Shown here in pieces: positions 10,203 through 21,003 of a stretch of DNA of 64,000 nt (its first letter is position 1; every line of letters starts with the position of its first letter). The DNA is from Oscheius dolichura. Its lineage: Eukaryota; Nematoda; Chromadorea; Rhabditida; Rhabditidae. The stretch is from the NCBI GenBank assembly GCA_932521035.1, contig OW051494.1:1660001-1724000 (forward strand), written 5' to 3'. Below the pieces are notes generated by a model. It saw only the letters and a list, made by a program, of their open reading frames with translations, was not told where the DNA came from and searched no databases. The position numbers were made by a program, and so were the translations under genes.

Positions 10203-13151
10203 ATGTATCAACTACTGCTGAAAGGTCTCCGTCAAGTAGTCCAGGTCACAGATTCTTCGGATGTAGAATTTATCCGAGGACAAGAAGCCATGAACAACAT
10301 AAAGGTAGTCTTTTATCATCATCAGAAACAAAAATGGTGTGGTTACAGATTCTGAACAGTTCGACGAATAATCTGGCCATTTTAGTGGATAAAGAAGGGA
10401 ATATCGCTGCTGTCGGGGCAGAAGACGAGGTAGATTTGATAATTTTACCATAGATTAATCTATTTTTTGAAGTTCTAAGATTTCTAAGCTTTCCGCGGAC
10501 CCAAATCCCGCTTATTTGTCGGCTAGGCATCATTTCAGCTTCTCATAGGCTACCGTAACCCCATACCAGGCTTCTGGAATGTTCAAATCCGGTAGATCCT
10601 TGGGTTTGGTCCACTTTTACATTGTTTCGACTTGATTGTCTGGACAAAATGTTAAAATAGGTGTAAAACAAAGTCTAGAATTTTTTACAGTAAATTTCCA
10701 CTGGAAAAGCCAAGCGTTTCGGCAATTTTTTGGTCAAATATTCTTGATTTTCAGTTTTGCCCCCCTTTTTTGACAAAAGGTCCTGAAACGAATGATTCTC
10801 GTGATGGAAACGGTCTATACATTCCTTCCCAACCAGAAAACACTCCATTATTTGTCTTCCAAAAATGTTCAGGTCCTCCTCCACCTCTCTGGAGCCGCCG
10901 TAGAAGAGACCATTGACACCCACGGCGGAGTAGCCCTTCCCGGTTTTGTCGACGGTCATTCTCATCCGGTTTTTGCTGGAGATCGTGTCCATGAATTCGC
11001 GATGAAGCTGGCGGGAGCTACTTATATGGAAGTACAGGCAGCCGGTGGGGGAATCCATTTCACAACGACGAAGACTCGAGAAGCCAGTGAGGAGCAGCTA
11101 TTAGCGGATTTTTTGGAGGTTTAGAACAGCTTTTTAATGCAGAAAATAGTATCTTAGATAGCTAAAAATATGGTAAATAATGGAACAACGACACTGGAAG
11201 CGAAAAGTGGCTATGGGCTGGAGACGGAGTCGGAATTAAAGGTAGGAAGGCCATTTTATAGAATAAATTAAAGGAACAGTGGCACAGCTTCAAAAATTAG
11301 ACGCGCGCGCGCATGTGGTTACGGTAGCGTGCCATTTTAACAGTTTTCAGCATTTGTTTTCCGCACGAGTTTTCAATATTTCTTTTTGCTAAAATGATCA
11401 GCATACTCTAATTAGTAAAAGCAGTAAAAATCACAAAAATCGTATGTCAGAATATGGAGAAATACAACTCGAAAGCAATTTTTTTTTGGCAAACGCGCCC
11501 CGAGCATCTGCGCTGAGCGCAGACCGCGAAAAGCTGCGCCACCGTTCCTTTAAATTAAATTAATATTTTAATAGTTACCGTATTTAGATGCTTCGGGTCC
11601 TTGCAAAAGCCGCGAAATTGTCACCGCTTGAAATTTCGGCAACGTTCTGCGGCGCACATGCTGTTCCGAAGGTATTTGGCGCCTATTTTCAACCATTTTT
11701 CGTCTTTTTAGGGTTCTTCAGAAGAAAAACAGACCACTCTCATTTGTGAGGAGATAATTTCAAAAATTGTTGAAGAGAAAAAGAGCGGAGGCCTTCATAA
11801 TACGGAGAATATTGATGTCTTCTGTGAGAAGGGGAACTTCCTCGTGGAGAGCACGTAACTTTTGATTTTCATTCAATTTTAAGGTGAAAAATTTAGGAAA
11901 AAGATATTATTAGCAGGACAGAAAGCTGGATTGGCGGCTAATTTCCACGCGGAAGAGTTGAGCTGGATTGGAGGGACAGAGATGGGGGCAGAGATTGGGG
12001 TAAGTTGGGGCCAAGCCGGGCCGGGGACGCCCCTTCAAAGGGCCTAGGAAAGGATATTGGGAGCTCCCAGTGGGCATACTCTAGGAATTTTCATAATAGT
12101 GGGATAACTATGCGCTTTTTTAGGAGAAAATGGGTCAGGGTCCGGATTGGGTGTCCCCAAAGCGCCTCATCCTCAGTTTTTCAAACGTACCGGGTTTTCA
12201 GTGCAATTTAAATGTTAATTCAACCTTTCGTTTCGTGACCCACAGATCAAAAAGCGAAGAAATTGAAAAGCTATGGGAACGTATTGAAAAGTCGTGGTAT
12301 TCCCGTTTGATATCGGCTCTGTCCCCGATATTCCGATCCCCGGCGCCCGTAAAGTCTCGGCAGGAGGATCATCTTTATTTAAAACTTTAGGTACAAAACT
12401 CTGTTGCCTTTATAGCCTTGTCTTGCCGAGACTTTACGGGTGCAGAGAAGCGGACTGTCGAGGGCCGAGCCACAAAAATGACCCCAATTCCCGTCAAATT
12501 GTTTCATTTTTCCTTCCAGGCGCGAGCCATGTCCCACCTGGAAGAGATCTCCGACGCTGGTATCCAGGCCATGGCTTCTTCCGGCAGTGTAGCCGTCCTG
12601 CTGCCCTCGACCGCCTTCATCCTCCGTCTAACTCCCCCGCCGGCTCGAAAACTCATCGAGAATAATGTCATTGTCGCTCTTGGATCAGACTTTAATCCGA
12701 ATGCTTTCTGCTTCGCCATGCCGATGATTATGCACCTTGGTAGGGTTCCGTCTCCCGTTTCTTAATACAAAATATGGATTTTTTAGCCTGTGTGACCATG
12801 AGATTGTCCATGTCTGAAGCCTTGGTTGCAGCTACGTTGAATTCAGCTCATTCTATTGGAAGAGGGAAGACACACGGTTGGTTTACAATAATTTCGATAG
12901 ATTGGGGGATTTTAGGAGCTCTGGCAAAGGGAAGAAGAGGCGACATTGTGATACTGGACGCCAATTCATGGGAGCACATTATCTACCGGTAGGAAATTAC
13001 TGTACTGTAACCCACCCTATGGGTCATTTTTATCCTGGTCTTCGTCTTATTCCATAATTTTATCGTTGTTTCCTTTTCCAGAATGGCTGCCCAGAACACG
13101 ATCATCCGTCAGGTTATAAAAAGCGGAAAGGTTATCTTCTCCCGCAGTTGA
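10203..13151 (+). CDS. amdh-1: Imidazolonepropionase (histidine degradation)
   Basis: Eleven exons join in phase: 10203-10304, 10349-10429, 10873-11118, 11158-11241, 11588-11671, 11712-11854, 11897-11999, 12520-12739, 12787-12876, 12916-12988 and 13082-13151, giving 431 aa, close to the usual HutI length. It is an amidohydrolase that opens 4-imidazolone-5-propionate to N-formimino-L-glutamate in cytosolic histidine breakdown. Family motifs are clear: the metal-binding GHSHPVFAGDRVHEF, then GATYMEVQAAGGGIHFT, EAKSGYGLETE, FCGAHAVPK, NFHAEEL and the C-terminal metal ligand region ALGSDFNPNA. Introns carry a TTTAAAGG inverted-repeat element (11268-11553) and a MITE (12315-12471). The symbol follows the C. 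elegans orthologue T12A2.1 from memory. Confidence 0.92.
11268..11553. repeat. TTTAAAGG-type inverted-repeat element (1)
   Basis: It starts TTAAAGGAACAGTGGCACAG and ends in the mirrored form CTGCGCCACCGTTCCTTTAA. It resembles the PALTTTAAA class known in C. elegans. It lies in an intron of the imidazolonepropionase gene. Confidence 0.7.
12315..12471 (+). mobile_element. MITE family A, copy 3
   Basis: Ends GGCTCTGTCC and GGGCCGAGCC with both arms (CCCGTAAAGTCTCGGCA and TGCCGAGACTTTACGGG) and the usual interior. It lies in an intron of the imidazolonepropionase gene. Confidence 0.85.
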
Positions 13152-13343
13152 AACCATCAACTCCACCGATATATTTCCCCTAGTAAACATTTCCCCCCGT
13201 TTCCTTAACTTCTATTGAAACGAGTAGAGAGGGTGTGTAGAGAATGTCTCAAAGAAACCCGCCATTACACCAGTTGACCTTCAAGTTCGGCTGATATAGT
13301 TCAATAGGTGTTCTTCCGTCGTGGTCGGCTGTCTTTTCCCCCG

Positions 13344-16266
13344 ATGGCACGGGCAGAGACCCTTCCTTCTACCTCCATCAAACGGGACAAGAATACCGTT
13401 CTGGTCATTTGGGGAGCCAGGTAAGGGACCCGTCTTTTTTATTGGAATAGTGTGACCAATTTCAGACATGGAAATCGGAATCCTGAGCGATTTTTGGACC
13501 AACAGCCGAAGACTTGGGGATTTGAAGGAGAATTGGAGCTGACCTGTGTGAGTAGCATTTGCTATTCATAATGGAGCCGGAAAGGATATTTTGGGCTTTA
13601 TTTAATGGAAAATTTGAGGAATTTCAGTGGGGAAAGATGCAAGCCTATGGTCTCGGCTTGGAGCTCAAATCATTTATCGGCGACCTGTGCAGTCCTGAAT
13701 ATGATCCAGAAGAGGTGGAATATTATTCCAGTTCAGCTAGTCGATGCAAAAAGACGACAGAGGTAAGGTTCGTTCTCCTTTTGGTCTTCGAATTCCTCCA
13801 AACTTAAAAAAAAATTAGCTCTACTGTAGATTATGCGGTCAATCAGACTTTTGTGCGGTCAATCGAATTTTTGCGGCGCGTTGGAGCTGTAGCTTGCTCA
13901 TTTCTCAATCAAATTCGAAAATGCAAATACCACCTGGTAGCGCAGATCAAGGTGGTTCTGCTCTGCTGGTTTTCAGTTGACTAATCCTTATAGAAGACGT
14001 CTTATAAACGCAAATATCAAGTTTTCGCAGTTCTTTACACATTTGCTTTTATAGGAAGTTTTCTGTCAGGTCGATTGAGCTAAAAGTCCATCTGCTCGAA
14101 CCGCCTTGATCTGTGCTACAAGGTGATATTTGCATTTTCGAATTTGGTTGAGAACTGAGGAAGCTACAGCTCCAAGCGCGCTGCAAAAATTCGATTGACC
14201 GCATAAAGTTTCATTGACCGCACGAAAGTCTGATTGACCGCATAATCTACAGTAAAGCCAAAAAATTTACTCTTCCTGTTCCATTTATGGAGTGGGTTAC
14301 TGTCTCATCCCAAAATGGTATTCCCAGACTCCGAGATCCAGAATTTCCTAAGATTTTTAAGGGTTCTATTTTGTTTTGTTGTTCCTGGTCCAAAACCCAA
14401 CTCTGATCCGTTCTATAGCCCAAATTGAGCCTTATCTTTTTCTTAGAAATAAGGTTATAATATTTTTCTCTCTCTGGGAGCTTTTACCCACAAAAAGAAA
14501 TGAAATTCTCCATGAACTTTCCATTTTGCCTCCATTTTACTGTTTAGCAATCCATCCAAAAGTTCCCGAAGGGATAAAATTACAGTAACCTTATTATTTT
14601 TTGAAAGACTATGGCGTGTTTTGCCTATTTTGGCCTGTTCCTGTATTCTTGGCGAGTCTCGCGTCTTAGGGATTACTGTATCCTTCAAAATACGAACTGC
14701 CGTTTTTTCCAAAAATAAGGTCATTTTCGTCGTAGAGTCAATATTTTTAAGATGGTAATTTCCAAAAAATTCGCCATTTTCAATAAAAGAGCTGTCCATC
14801 TGATTCTTCCCAACCCAGCCTTCAAATCCATCCCCATTGCCTCAATTTCAGATAGCCACGGCAGCTTTCCACCAGACAAAAGTCACCGCCTCTCCTCCAT
14901 TTACCGTAGACGATCATCTACTTCGAATGTATTCCCTCTCCCCAGAAGAATGCCCCCAAGTCAAAGAAGTTTGGGATCCCATTACCTGGGATCGATTGCC
15001 ATCTCTAGCTATAACAGTCCAAGAAAAGAGAGGACTCCTGGACTATTTGGAGAAGGAAACAGGCTGGGCCATTCCTCATCTCGGCGTCGCCGCGGATATC
15101 GCTGATAATTTGATGGAAATTGAGCTATACAAGGCGGAATATCCCGCATGGATGGAGAGACCCACTCTCACTGGCTATACGACGGAAAAGCTCAAAAAGG
15201 AGATTCTGGAATTGTCGGAAATCCATCAAATTACCTGTGCCAACCACCAGCCGGCAAGGGATCTGATGTGTGTCAATTGGCTGGCTCATATTCTAAAGGC
15301 AGTTGAAAATTCGATGAATGAAAACGGGCCAAAAGTTGTTGGCTACGCCTCGGTGGGTCTATTTTTATTATTTAGCCTATTTTCAAACGAAATCAAACGG
15401 CCTTTTGAGACGTAATACGGCCTTTAATTCCCACTTTTTGAGTCAAAATTACTGTAGAAAGTCGAACTTTGACCTCTGGTCTCGAAACGAAAAGAAAAAT
15501 TTACTTTTATAGTTTTTTTTACAGTGTAGTTCCAACAAAAAAAATAGAGTTACCGTACTTTGGGACCTTTTGGGAAACGGAGAAGAAAAGTCGAATGAAA
15601 TCGAAAATCCCAATCCTTTTTACTCAAAGTGTCCCGCGCGGAAGATTACGGTAACCCTATTTTTTTGGCAAAGAACTATAAATGAATTCCCCTGCATTAA
15701 TTTCTCAAAAATCTTTCAGCATACAGAAATTGTCCTGTCAGTAATGAAAGTCATGGGAGTGGACAGAGACGATCTTCCCAGTTCTGCCGGTTTTATTATG
15801 GAATTCAGGTACCGTAATCCTTTGTAATTAATAGGAGTATCAGTGACTCTAATATGGCCATTTGCCAAGCCATATTTCACGAGTTAAAGGTCCGGGCGCG
15901 TCTTCGTTACAGGAACTATATGACCAGCTTCGATTTATTTACCGTAATCTTCATTTGAAAGGCAAAAATTAGAGGGTAGAGGGAAAATATAAGGAATAGT
16001 CGTTGGAAGAACTATAGGATCTCTTTTCAGAAAGATTCCAACCCCTTCAATCCGAATTTTAAACCACGACCCGAATCCCTTGGACAAGCATGTAATCCAC
16101 CGGGTAAATTACCACGTCCTCCCTGTATTATTATTCATTTTAGGCTGGATATCTTCCAAAATTCGCAGCCAAAGCAGATGGGGACGGCTTCATCCCGTTG
16201 GGAGCCTTTGTAGAAGAAGTTTCTCCCGTTTTGAAACTATTGTCTACTCTAAAATATGGGAAATAA
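13344..16266 (+). CDS. Histidine acid phosphatase (paralogue 2)
   Basis: Seven exons join in phase: 13344-13420, 13466-13547, 13628-13762, 14852-15352, 15720-15808, 16031-16103 and 16144-16266, giving 359 aa. Exons 2, 3, 5 and 6 have exactly the same lengths as in the minus-strand paralogue at 293-2715. Active-site motifs are present: RHGNRNPE and NHDPNPLDKH. Two differences stand out. No signal peptide follows the first Met (MARAETLPSTSIKRDKN), and the frame upstream has stops, so either the true first exon is further up or secretion was lost. The C-terminus ends KYGK without the Cys-containing last exon of the paralogue. Intron 3 carries a 434-bp palindrome. Confidence 0.85.
13821..14254. 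repeat. Long palindromic element in phosphatase intron
   Basis: The left end CTACTGTAGATTATGCGGTC is mirrored at the right end (GACCGCATAATCTACAGTA). Pairing continues inward: GGAGCTGTAGCTT with AAGCTACAGCTCC, and ATTCGAAAATGCAAATA with TATTTGCATTTTCGAAT. Together these suggest arms of roughly 170 bp or more around a less paired centre. There is no coding frame, so it is probably a non-autonomous DNA transposon. Confidence 0.8.
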
Positions 16267-16332
16267 AATTGCGACTATATAAATCCAATAGATATTTTTT
16301 TTCTAAAGTTATAAAAACATAAACCTTGAATT

Positions 16333-16816
16333 AAACAAGCTTTATAGCGGCCCTACGAATCCCTACATGAGCCGAGAATATCTGTTAGAAATGGGTCAAT
16401 ACAACGCTTTTTCTCATATTTTCTCATATTTTGAAGAAAACTGCTAGCCCGTTTTACCCATGTATGGAGCCACCAAATCTTTTGTTTTAGAGGGATATTA
16501 ACAGTTACATTATATATAGAGACTACTGGGTGATGATTGCCGGAAGAAAGTGGAGTCCTCATTACACTTGGACTAGAGACTATATCAACCTCACCTGCTT
16601 TTAGCCTGTGTATGTGTACGGAATGAAAAGCTACGCATAGGGAGCATTGTGTGGAACTGGTTCTGGAACTATTTAGATTACCGGAGAGAACGAAGAATCC
16701 CCTATGACGCCTCAGGACTGTTTGACTGTATTTGTGATAATGAGGACAATTTCGAGGCGATCAGACAGTATATGCTAAATTTAATTGACGTTCTTTACTC
16801 GTATCCAGCTGAATAA
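16333..16816 (+). pseudogene. Orphan 3' exons of an F-box-cluster family member
   Basis: Starting 67 bp after the phosphatase stop, scattered exon-like pieces match the 3' exons of the intact gene at 17562-19282. The best is the last (about 16616-16816), whose ending, VWNWFWNYLDYRRERR then PYDASGLFDCICDNEDNFEA, parallels PVDASVFYEYFHENLDNFEQ in the intact gene, and it stops at TAA 16814-16816. An earlier piece (near 16338) may match exon 6. No F-box exon precedes it, so it looks truncated; a fast-evolving functional gene cannot be excluded. Confidence 0.5.
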
Positions 16817-16824
16817 AATGTAAA

Positions 16825-16850
16825 GGGGGGGGGGGGGGGGGGGGGGGGGG
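16825..16850 (+). repeat. Poly-G tract (26 G)
   Basis: 26 consecutive G immediately after the F-box-family fragment. Such tracts can form G-quadruplexes, and in C. elegans they need the DOG-1/FANCJ helicase for stability. The length may be uncertain from sequencing. Confidence 0.9.
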
Positions 16851-16986
16851 TACTGGAGGCCTGAGGAATAAACATTTGCATGTGTACTGATAGTTTGACG
16901 GCCTTTTCAATAAGCGTTAGAAAATCCTGAGTCGACGGGGTAGCTGATAGCTTGAACTGCTCTCTTACTACATCCTTTATAATATT

Positions 16987-17427
16987 CTAGGGAAACTTGT
17001 CTAAAAGTTTCCTTTGAATAAATGCTGAATCTAACTTATCCCCGATACTGGTGAGTCGGGCTACAATGGTCTGAAGTGTTGTAAGCGTTCTCATAAGGGA
17101 TCCTGAATTTTCACTAGCTTTCTCTAGATTATCAAGTCTATTGACTAGCTCATTTCTAATGGCATACGGATCGTTAAAGAGGCTCTTTAGCCGTTGTAGA
17201 GCTAACTGATATCCAGCAGGAGTCCTGGCTATTAGATCAAGGGCTGCTTGGGCATCGCCTTTACAGACGTCAAGTAGGACTGATAATTTTTCTAAATCAT
17301 TAGAGGACTTTTTATCCACTAATTCCTCAAATAATGTAAAAAAGTTCTCAAATTCTGACGGGACTCCATAAAAGTCGGGCAATTTGAAAACCTTGTCATA
17401 AACATCATTCCCGTTCGGAAAAGCCAA
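16987..17427 (-). mobile_element. BEL/Pao-type retrotransposon gag fragment
   Basis: An uninterrupted frame of 146 codons on the minus strand starts MAFPNGNDVYDK and contains a DUF1759-like gag segment: LPDFYGVPSEFENFFTLFEE, then EKLSVLLDVCKGDAQAAL. This FxG....F..F..L....L...KL..L pattern is typical of BEL/Pao gag. The frame ends at a TAG (16989-16987). No protease, reverse transcriptase or LTR was recognised nearby, so this is an isolated fragment. Confidence 0.65.
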
Positions 17428-17561
17428 GTCCCTTCATTTTTATCTCATTGAGGCGTCGCTTTTGATTGTTCTTCGCTTTGCGTTTCACCCAGCCCCCCTC
17501 CCCCGTTTTGAAGTCCCTGTACGTGGTAACGAGTCTTCCATCAGTCCTTGTTCACCCCCCA

Positions 17562-19282
17562 ATGATGTCATCCTTCCGCCTCGAGGGCATTCCTCTTTCT
17601 ATTGTTCTTCAAATCTTGGGAAAAGTGAGTTCCCCTCCTCCCTAGAGAATCTCTTCCAGATGGACTTCCGTACCGCCTCTCGAGTACGCCAAACTTCTCG
17701 CAAGATGGACGATCTGGTCTACAAACACTCGAAACAGCTGCAATTCCCCGTAGACACTACGTGGATGGAGATTGTCTTCTGTGTGGTTCTCAAGAGGAGA
17801 CAGCTAGAGGTACAGGCATTCCCCCCTCTCCCGCTATTAGACAATCCCTTCTTCAGATTATGCCGTATCTCACAAGCTGCTATAACCCTAACCTAATATA
17901 TCATCACAGTGATGTTGAATGTGCCCGTTTTGACGTCTTTCGAGTGATAGTATGACCACGATTTTCTTATAAATTTCCGGATTTAGGCATATGACGAACG
18001 TGATTTCATACCGACGCCACCTCAGGGAAACATCCTGGAATACATCCAGAAGGGGAAGATTAAATGCCGTAAGCTCAAAGTTCACGATAGTTTGCTCGGT
18101 CGAATGGATTGTATGCAACTTTACCGCATTTCTGGTGCTTCGTCCTTCACTGTAAAATATAGACCCGATGAAGAGGATCCGTTACCTTTACCGTTTGATA
18201 TTATACGGCAGCTGGCAGCTATGGTAAGTTTCTATAGTCCGTTTCCAACGGATATTCCTTGGAGAACCTTCTCCGCTACGGGACCAGGAAGATTTGAAAC
18301 CTTGAAACCCCGCCAAATTTGAATACGGAGAATAGCCGTTGGAAACGGACTGCATCTCTCGAATATCATCGGATAATATGCCCAACATCGGGCCTGAATC
18401 AGAAATATAACGGGTTCGATAATTCGATTAATTTCAGGGATGCCAGGAAGTCTGCTCTGAACTTTGTGATTATTTTCCTCCTGATTATGAGAAGATTTTA
18501 TCTAAATTTAAAAGAGTTAATATAGACAACGTTTTAGAGGAGAGAACACCCTCAATTATTCCACTGATCAAGGTACGGTTTCCACTTGGGATAACACAAA
18601 TACGGTCAAAAAATGAGGATAGAAAACAATGTTATCCGCCGAAGTCAGTTTACGGACTCAGTCACTACAATTTTCTAAAGCGATACGGCAGAAGCTGTCC
18701 AGAGTAACCCCTATTATTTCAGCTGCTGCTCACCGATCCCAGTGTGCCTTTGGTGGCTTACAGTTCTCCAATGTATAGTCAGACTTTCTCGGAGGTTCAG
18801 ATAAATGAGCTGGGATTGGATAAATGGAGACTTAACACAGATGGTCATGTACGTTTACCTTACTCTTTAGATGTTGTTCGAAACGTATACGGTATACCAA
18901 GAAGAAGGGGGGGGGGGGGGGGGGGGCAATCTTTTATCTGGCTGTCGATAGTGTCTGAAACAATTTGATCTTTTCCCCTTTAGGACTATGACGACGCGTT
19001 CTTCATCGATGCATATACCCATTATCTATTTATACTGGTAGACGAAGAGGTATGGACAAACTGACACTAACGAGTTGCCCTCTCTTGTAATTTCAGGACT
19101 TTGTTTACTATAAGATTCTGAAGGATGCCGATCAGCTGGTAGCATGGTTCGTCCGTTTCGTGTTCCAGGATATCCCAGTGGATGCCTCCGTTTTCTATGA
19201 GTATTTTCATGAGAATCTGGACAACTTCGAACAGATCAAGGAATACTTGGAGAATTATGGCAGATTAGACTACTGTAAATAA
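17562..19282 (+). CDS. F-box-like protein, nematode expanded family
   Basis: Eight exons, all joined at phase 0: 17562-17624, 17660-17809, 17857-17949, 17987-18223, 18438-18572, 18723-18848, 18984-19049 and 19097-19282, giving 351 aa. Residues about 5-45 fit an F-box (GIPLSIVLQILGK then MDFRTASRVRQTSRKMDDLV), which would bind a Skp1-related adaptor in an SCF ubiquitin ligase. The rest (about 70-351) is a family-specific substrate-binding region of unknown fold, with KCRKLKVHDS and a C-terminal DNFEQIKEYLENY helix. Intron 4 holds an inverted-repeat element and intron 6 a 20-G tract. Damaged relatives flank it on both sides. The F-box call is by pattern only. Confidence 0.72.
18234..18354. repeat. 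CCGTTTCCAACGG inverted-repeat element, copy 1
   Basis: It begins TATAGTCCGTTTCCAACGGA and ends CCGTTGGAAACGGACTGCA, about 120 bp. The same termini occur at 38041-38185. It lies in intron 4 of the F-box gene. Confidence 0.75.
18907..18926 (+). repeat. Poly-G tract (20 G) in F-box gene intron
   Basis: 20 consecutive G on the sense strand of intron 6 of the F-box gene, about 57 nt before the acceptor. It could fold in the pre-mRNA or block replication. Confidence 0.9.
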
Positions 19283-19633
19283 ATAAAGATTTTGAACATA
19301 AAGCTTGGCCGATGGGATTGGGTTAGTATTTTGTGATTGTGACGAGTACGATGAATCTAAGTGTGATTTCTTAAAGGAAAAAAAAGACTACTGTAGTACG
19401 TAACGTGGCACACCGGCGCGTGCGTACTTTTTTATTCGATCATTTTTCCATTTTCTTCCATTTAGCGTTATTTTCATAATTTTTTGATTGTAAAGTAGTC
19501 GGTTGCCTATCAGAATAATAAACAGCAAAAAAAATTGAAGAAACCGTGTCAAAATAACGAGAAAATGATCAAAAACGAGAATCCCTACTTTTAAAGCGCT
19601 ATGGTGTCTGTCTGTGTGCCTGTGCGTTGACAT

Positions 19634-19710
19634 GTCGAAATTTCATGGTGTAGTGGCTAAGAGGGCGGGCGCGCGGTCGGAGAGGTCGCGGGTTCGATCC
19701 CCGCTGCTGT
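19634..19710 (+). other. tRNA-like remnant (pol III A/B boxes)
   Basis: It has an A-box-like TGGTGTAGTGGCTAAG, a strong B box and T arm (GCGGGTTCGATCCCCGC) and a following T run. The 5' and 3' acceptor strands do not pair in the normal register, so it is not a working tRNA. A related remnant is at 32739-32810. Confidence 0.45.
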
Positions 19711-19919
19711 CAAACCTTTTTGCTTTTTTGTTTTGAGGTCCTAGATACTTCCCAAGTGTTCCTGAAGTATTTTTCGCTGCGGGACCCGTTCGTGGTGGGA
19801 CCCCAACCCACAGGGCGACAGTTCGGTTCCTCCGTCGACCAGTATCTTTTGTTTTGTCTATGAACAGGTGAGAATTGAAAGAGAGAGACGAACCACAGCT
19901 CCCTTTCCAGGTGGTACCA

Positions 19920-20340
19920 TATGAGAGAAGACGCGGGTAAATGGAGCGGCAGAGGAGCGAAGGTCACAGGGAATAATGTAAAGGGACTGGATGCCAATAG
20001 TAGAGCAGCAGTGGGATTTGGGGGAAATGATCGGGGAGAGGAAGCGAAAGGGGGACAGAGGGAAACGCGTAGGATAGTTCTAGGGGAAAGAGGGGCGTGG
20101 GAGAAGGGAGTAGAAGGGGACTGGGAAACCGGGCAAGGAACTGTGAGAGAGAAGGGACCGAACGGGGAGCAGGAGAAGAGCGAAAGGGACTGCTCGGGTG
20201 AAGCTGGGAAGATGACGCGCGCAAGGGACGGCGAGAGTCAGACGCCGGGAAGAGACTGCCCAGGGAGTTTGGGGAAAGAACGGATGGGACTGGGCGGGGG
20301 AGAGGGGAACACGGGGGACGAGGATTCTGGGGAAGATGCG
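19920..20340 (+). repeat. Purine-rich low-complexity tract
   Basis: About 420 bp in which the plus strand is dominated by G and A (runs such as GGGGAGAGGAAGCGAAAGGG). Open frames on both strands are compositional, with no recognisable protein. Confidence 0.6.
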
Positions 20341-20466
20341 AGACACACGTCCAGCGCAGCCCCCCGAAGGGGGGCGTTGCGGCTGGTAACATATTGAAAT
20401 TCAAACGCAGTTTGGGCGGGATCTGGACACAAGTGGGCACAAATTTTCCCCCGGCCTGACTGTTCC

Positions 20467-20679
20467 TTTAAAGGGACTGTCAGGGACCTTTTTTTCCGGT
20501 AGCGGGTCCCGCAGCGACTGAACTAACTAGCGTCCTTCGCCTTTGGCGCGCTTTTTTTTTTCGTTTTTTGACATTTTCTGAACGTCTGTGGGGACACATC
20601 CCGTAAAAATATTACGAAATCGTGTAATTTCGATCGCGCGCCTACCGTAACCAAATAAGGTCCCTGATAGTCCCTTTAA
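20467..20679. repeat. TTTAAAGG-type inverted-repeat element (2)
   Basis: It starts TTTAAAGGGACTGTCAGGGA and ends TCCCTGATAGTCCCTTTAA, about 213 bp. It has the same terminal style as 11268-11553 but a different body. Confidence 0.7.
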
Positions 20680-21003
20680 GCTTCGATTAAACCGAAGGAG
20701 AGGGGAACATCAGGTATGTGCCCGCGGATATTCTACGTACAACGGTCGCTTTTGTTCCCACACGTCAAAAAGCCGAAATTGGACGTTTTTCCCGCTAAAA
20801 ATGGTTCGGAAATGGCAGAGTTATGACAACAAAAGTGATTTTTCTGTTTGAGTTCCAAACTTGTAAGATTTCCCGTGAAAAACTCTACCAGTTGCTTTTT
20901 GAATTTTTGAAAATGACCCGAGAATAGCCGAGATACGAGCACAAACAGGCACCACTCCCGGGTCAGGCGTAAAGTTGGCCGCCGCCGATATCGGGCGTTT
21001 CAG

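Larger units (their letters stand above)
19283..21003. other. Repeat-rich gap between F-box family members
   Basis: No supported gene. It holds, in order, an AT-rich part, a tRNA-like remnant (19634-19710), a purine-rich tract (19920-20340), a TTTAAAGG inverted-repeat element (20467-20679) and a diverged inverted copy of the dispersed repeat also seen at 6091 and 55703 (about 20770-20945). The F-box exons expected for the next family member are absent here. Confidence 0.55.

Noticed and set aside
16987-17427. Gag-like frame as a host gene
   Set aside because: The pattern fits BEL/Pao gag, it is intronless, and it sits in a repeat-rich gap. No intact element was reconstructed or claimed.
19964-20440. 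158-codon frames on both strands
   Set aside because: Both come from the purine-skewed tract and show only Arg/Gly/Glu or Ser/Pro/Leu bias.
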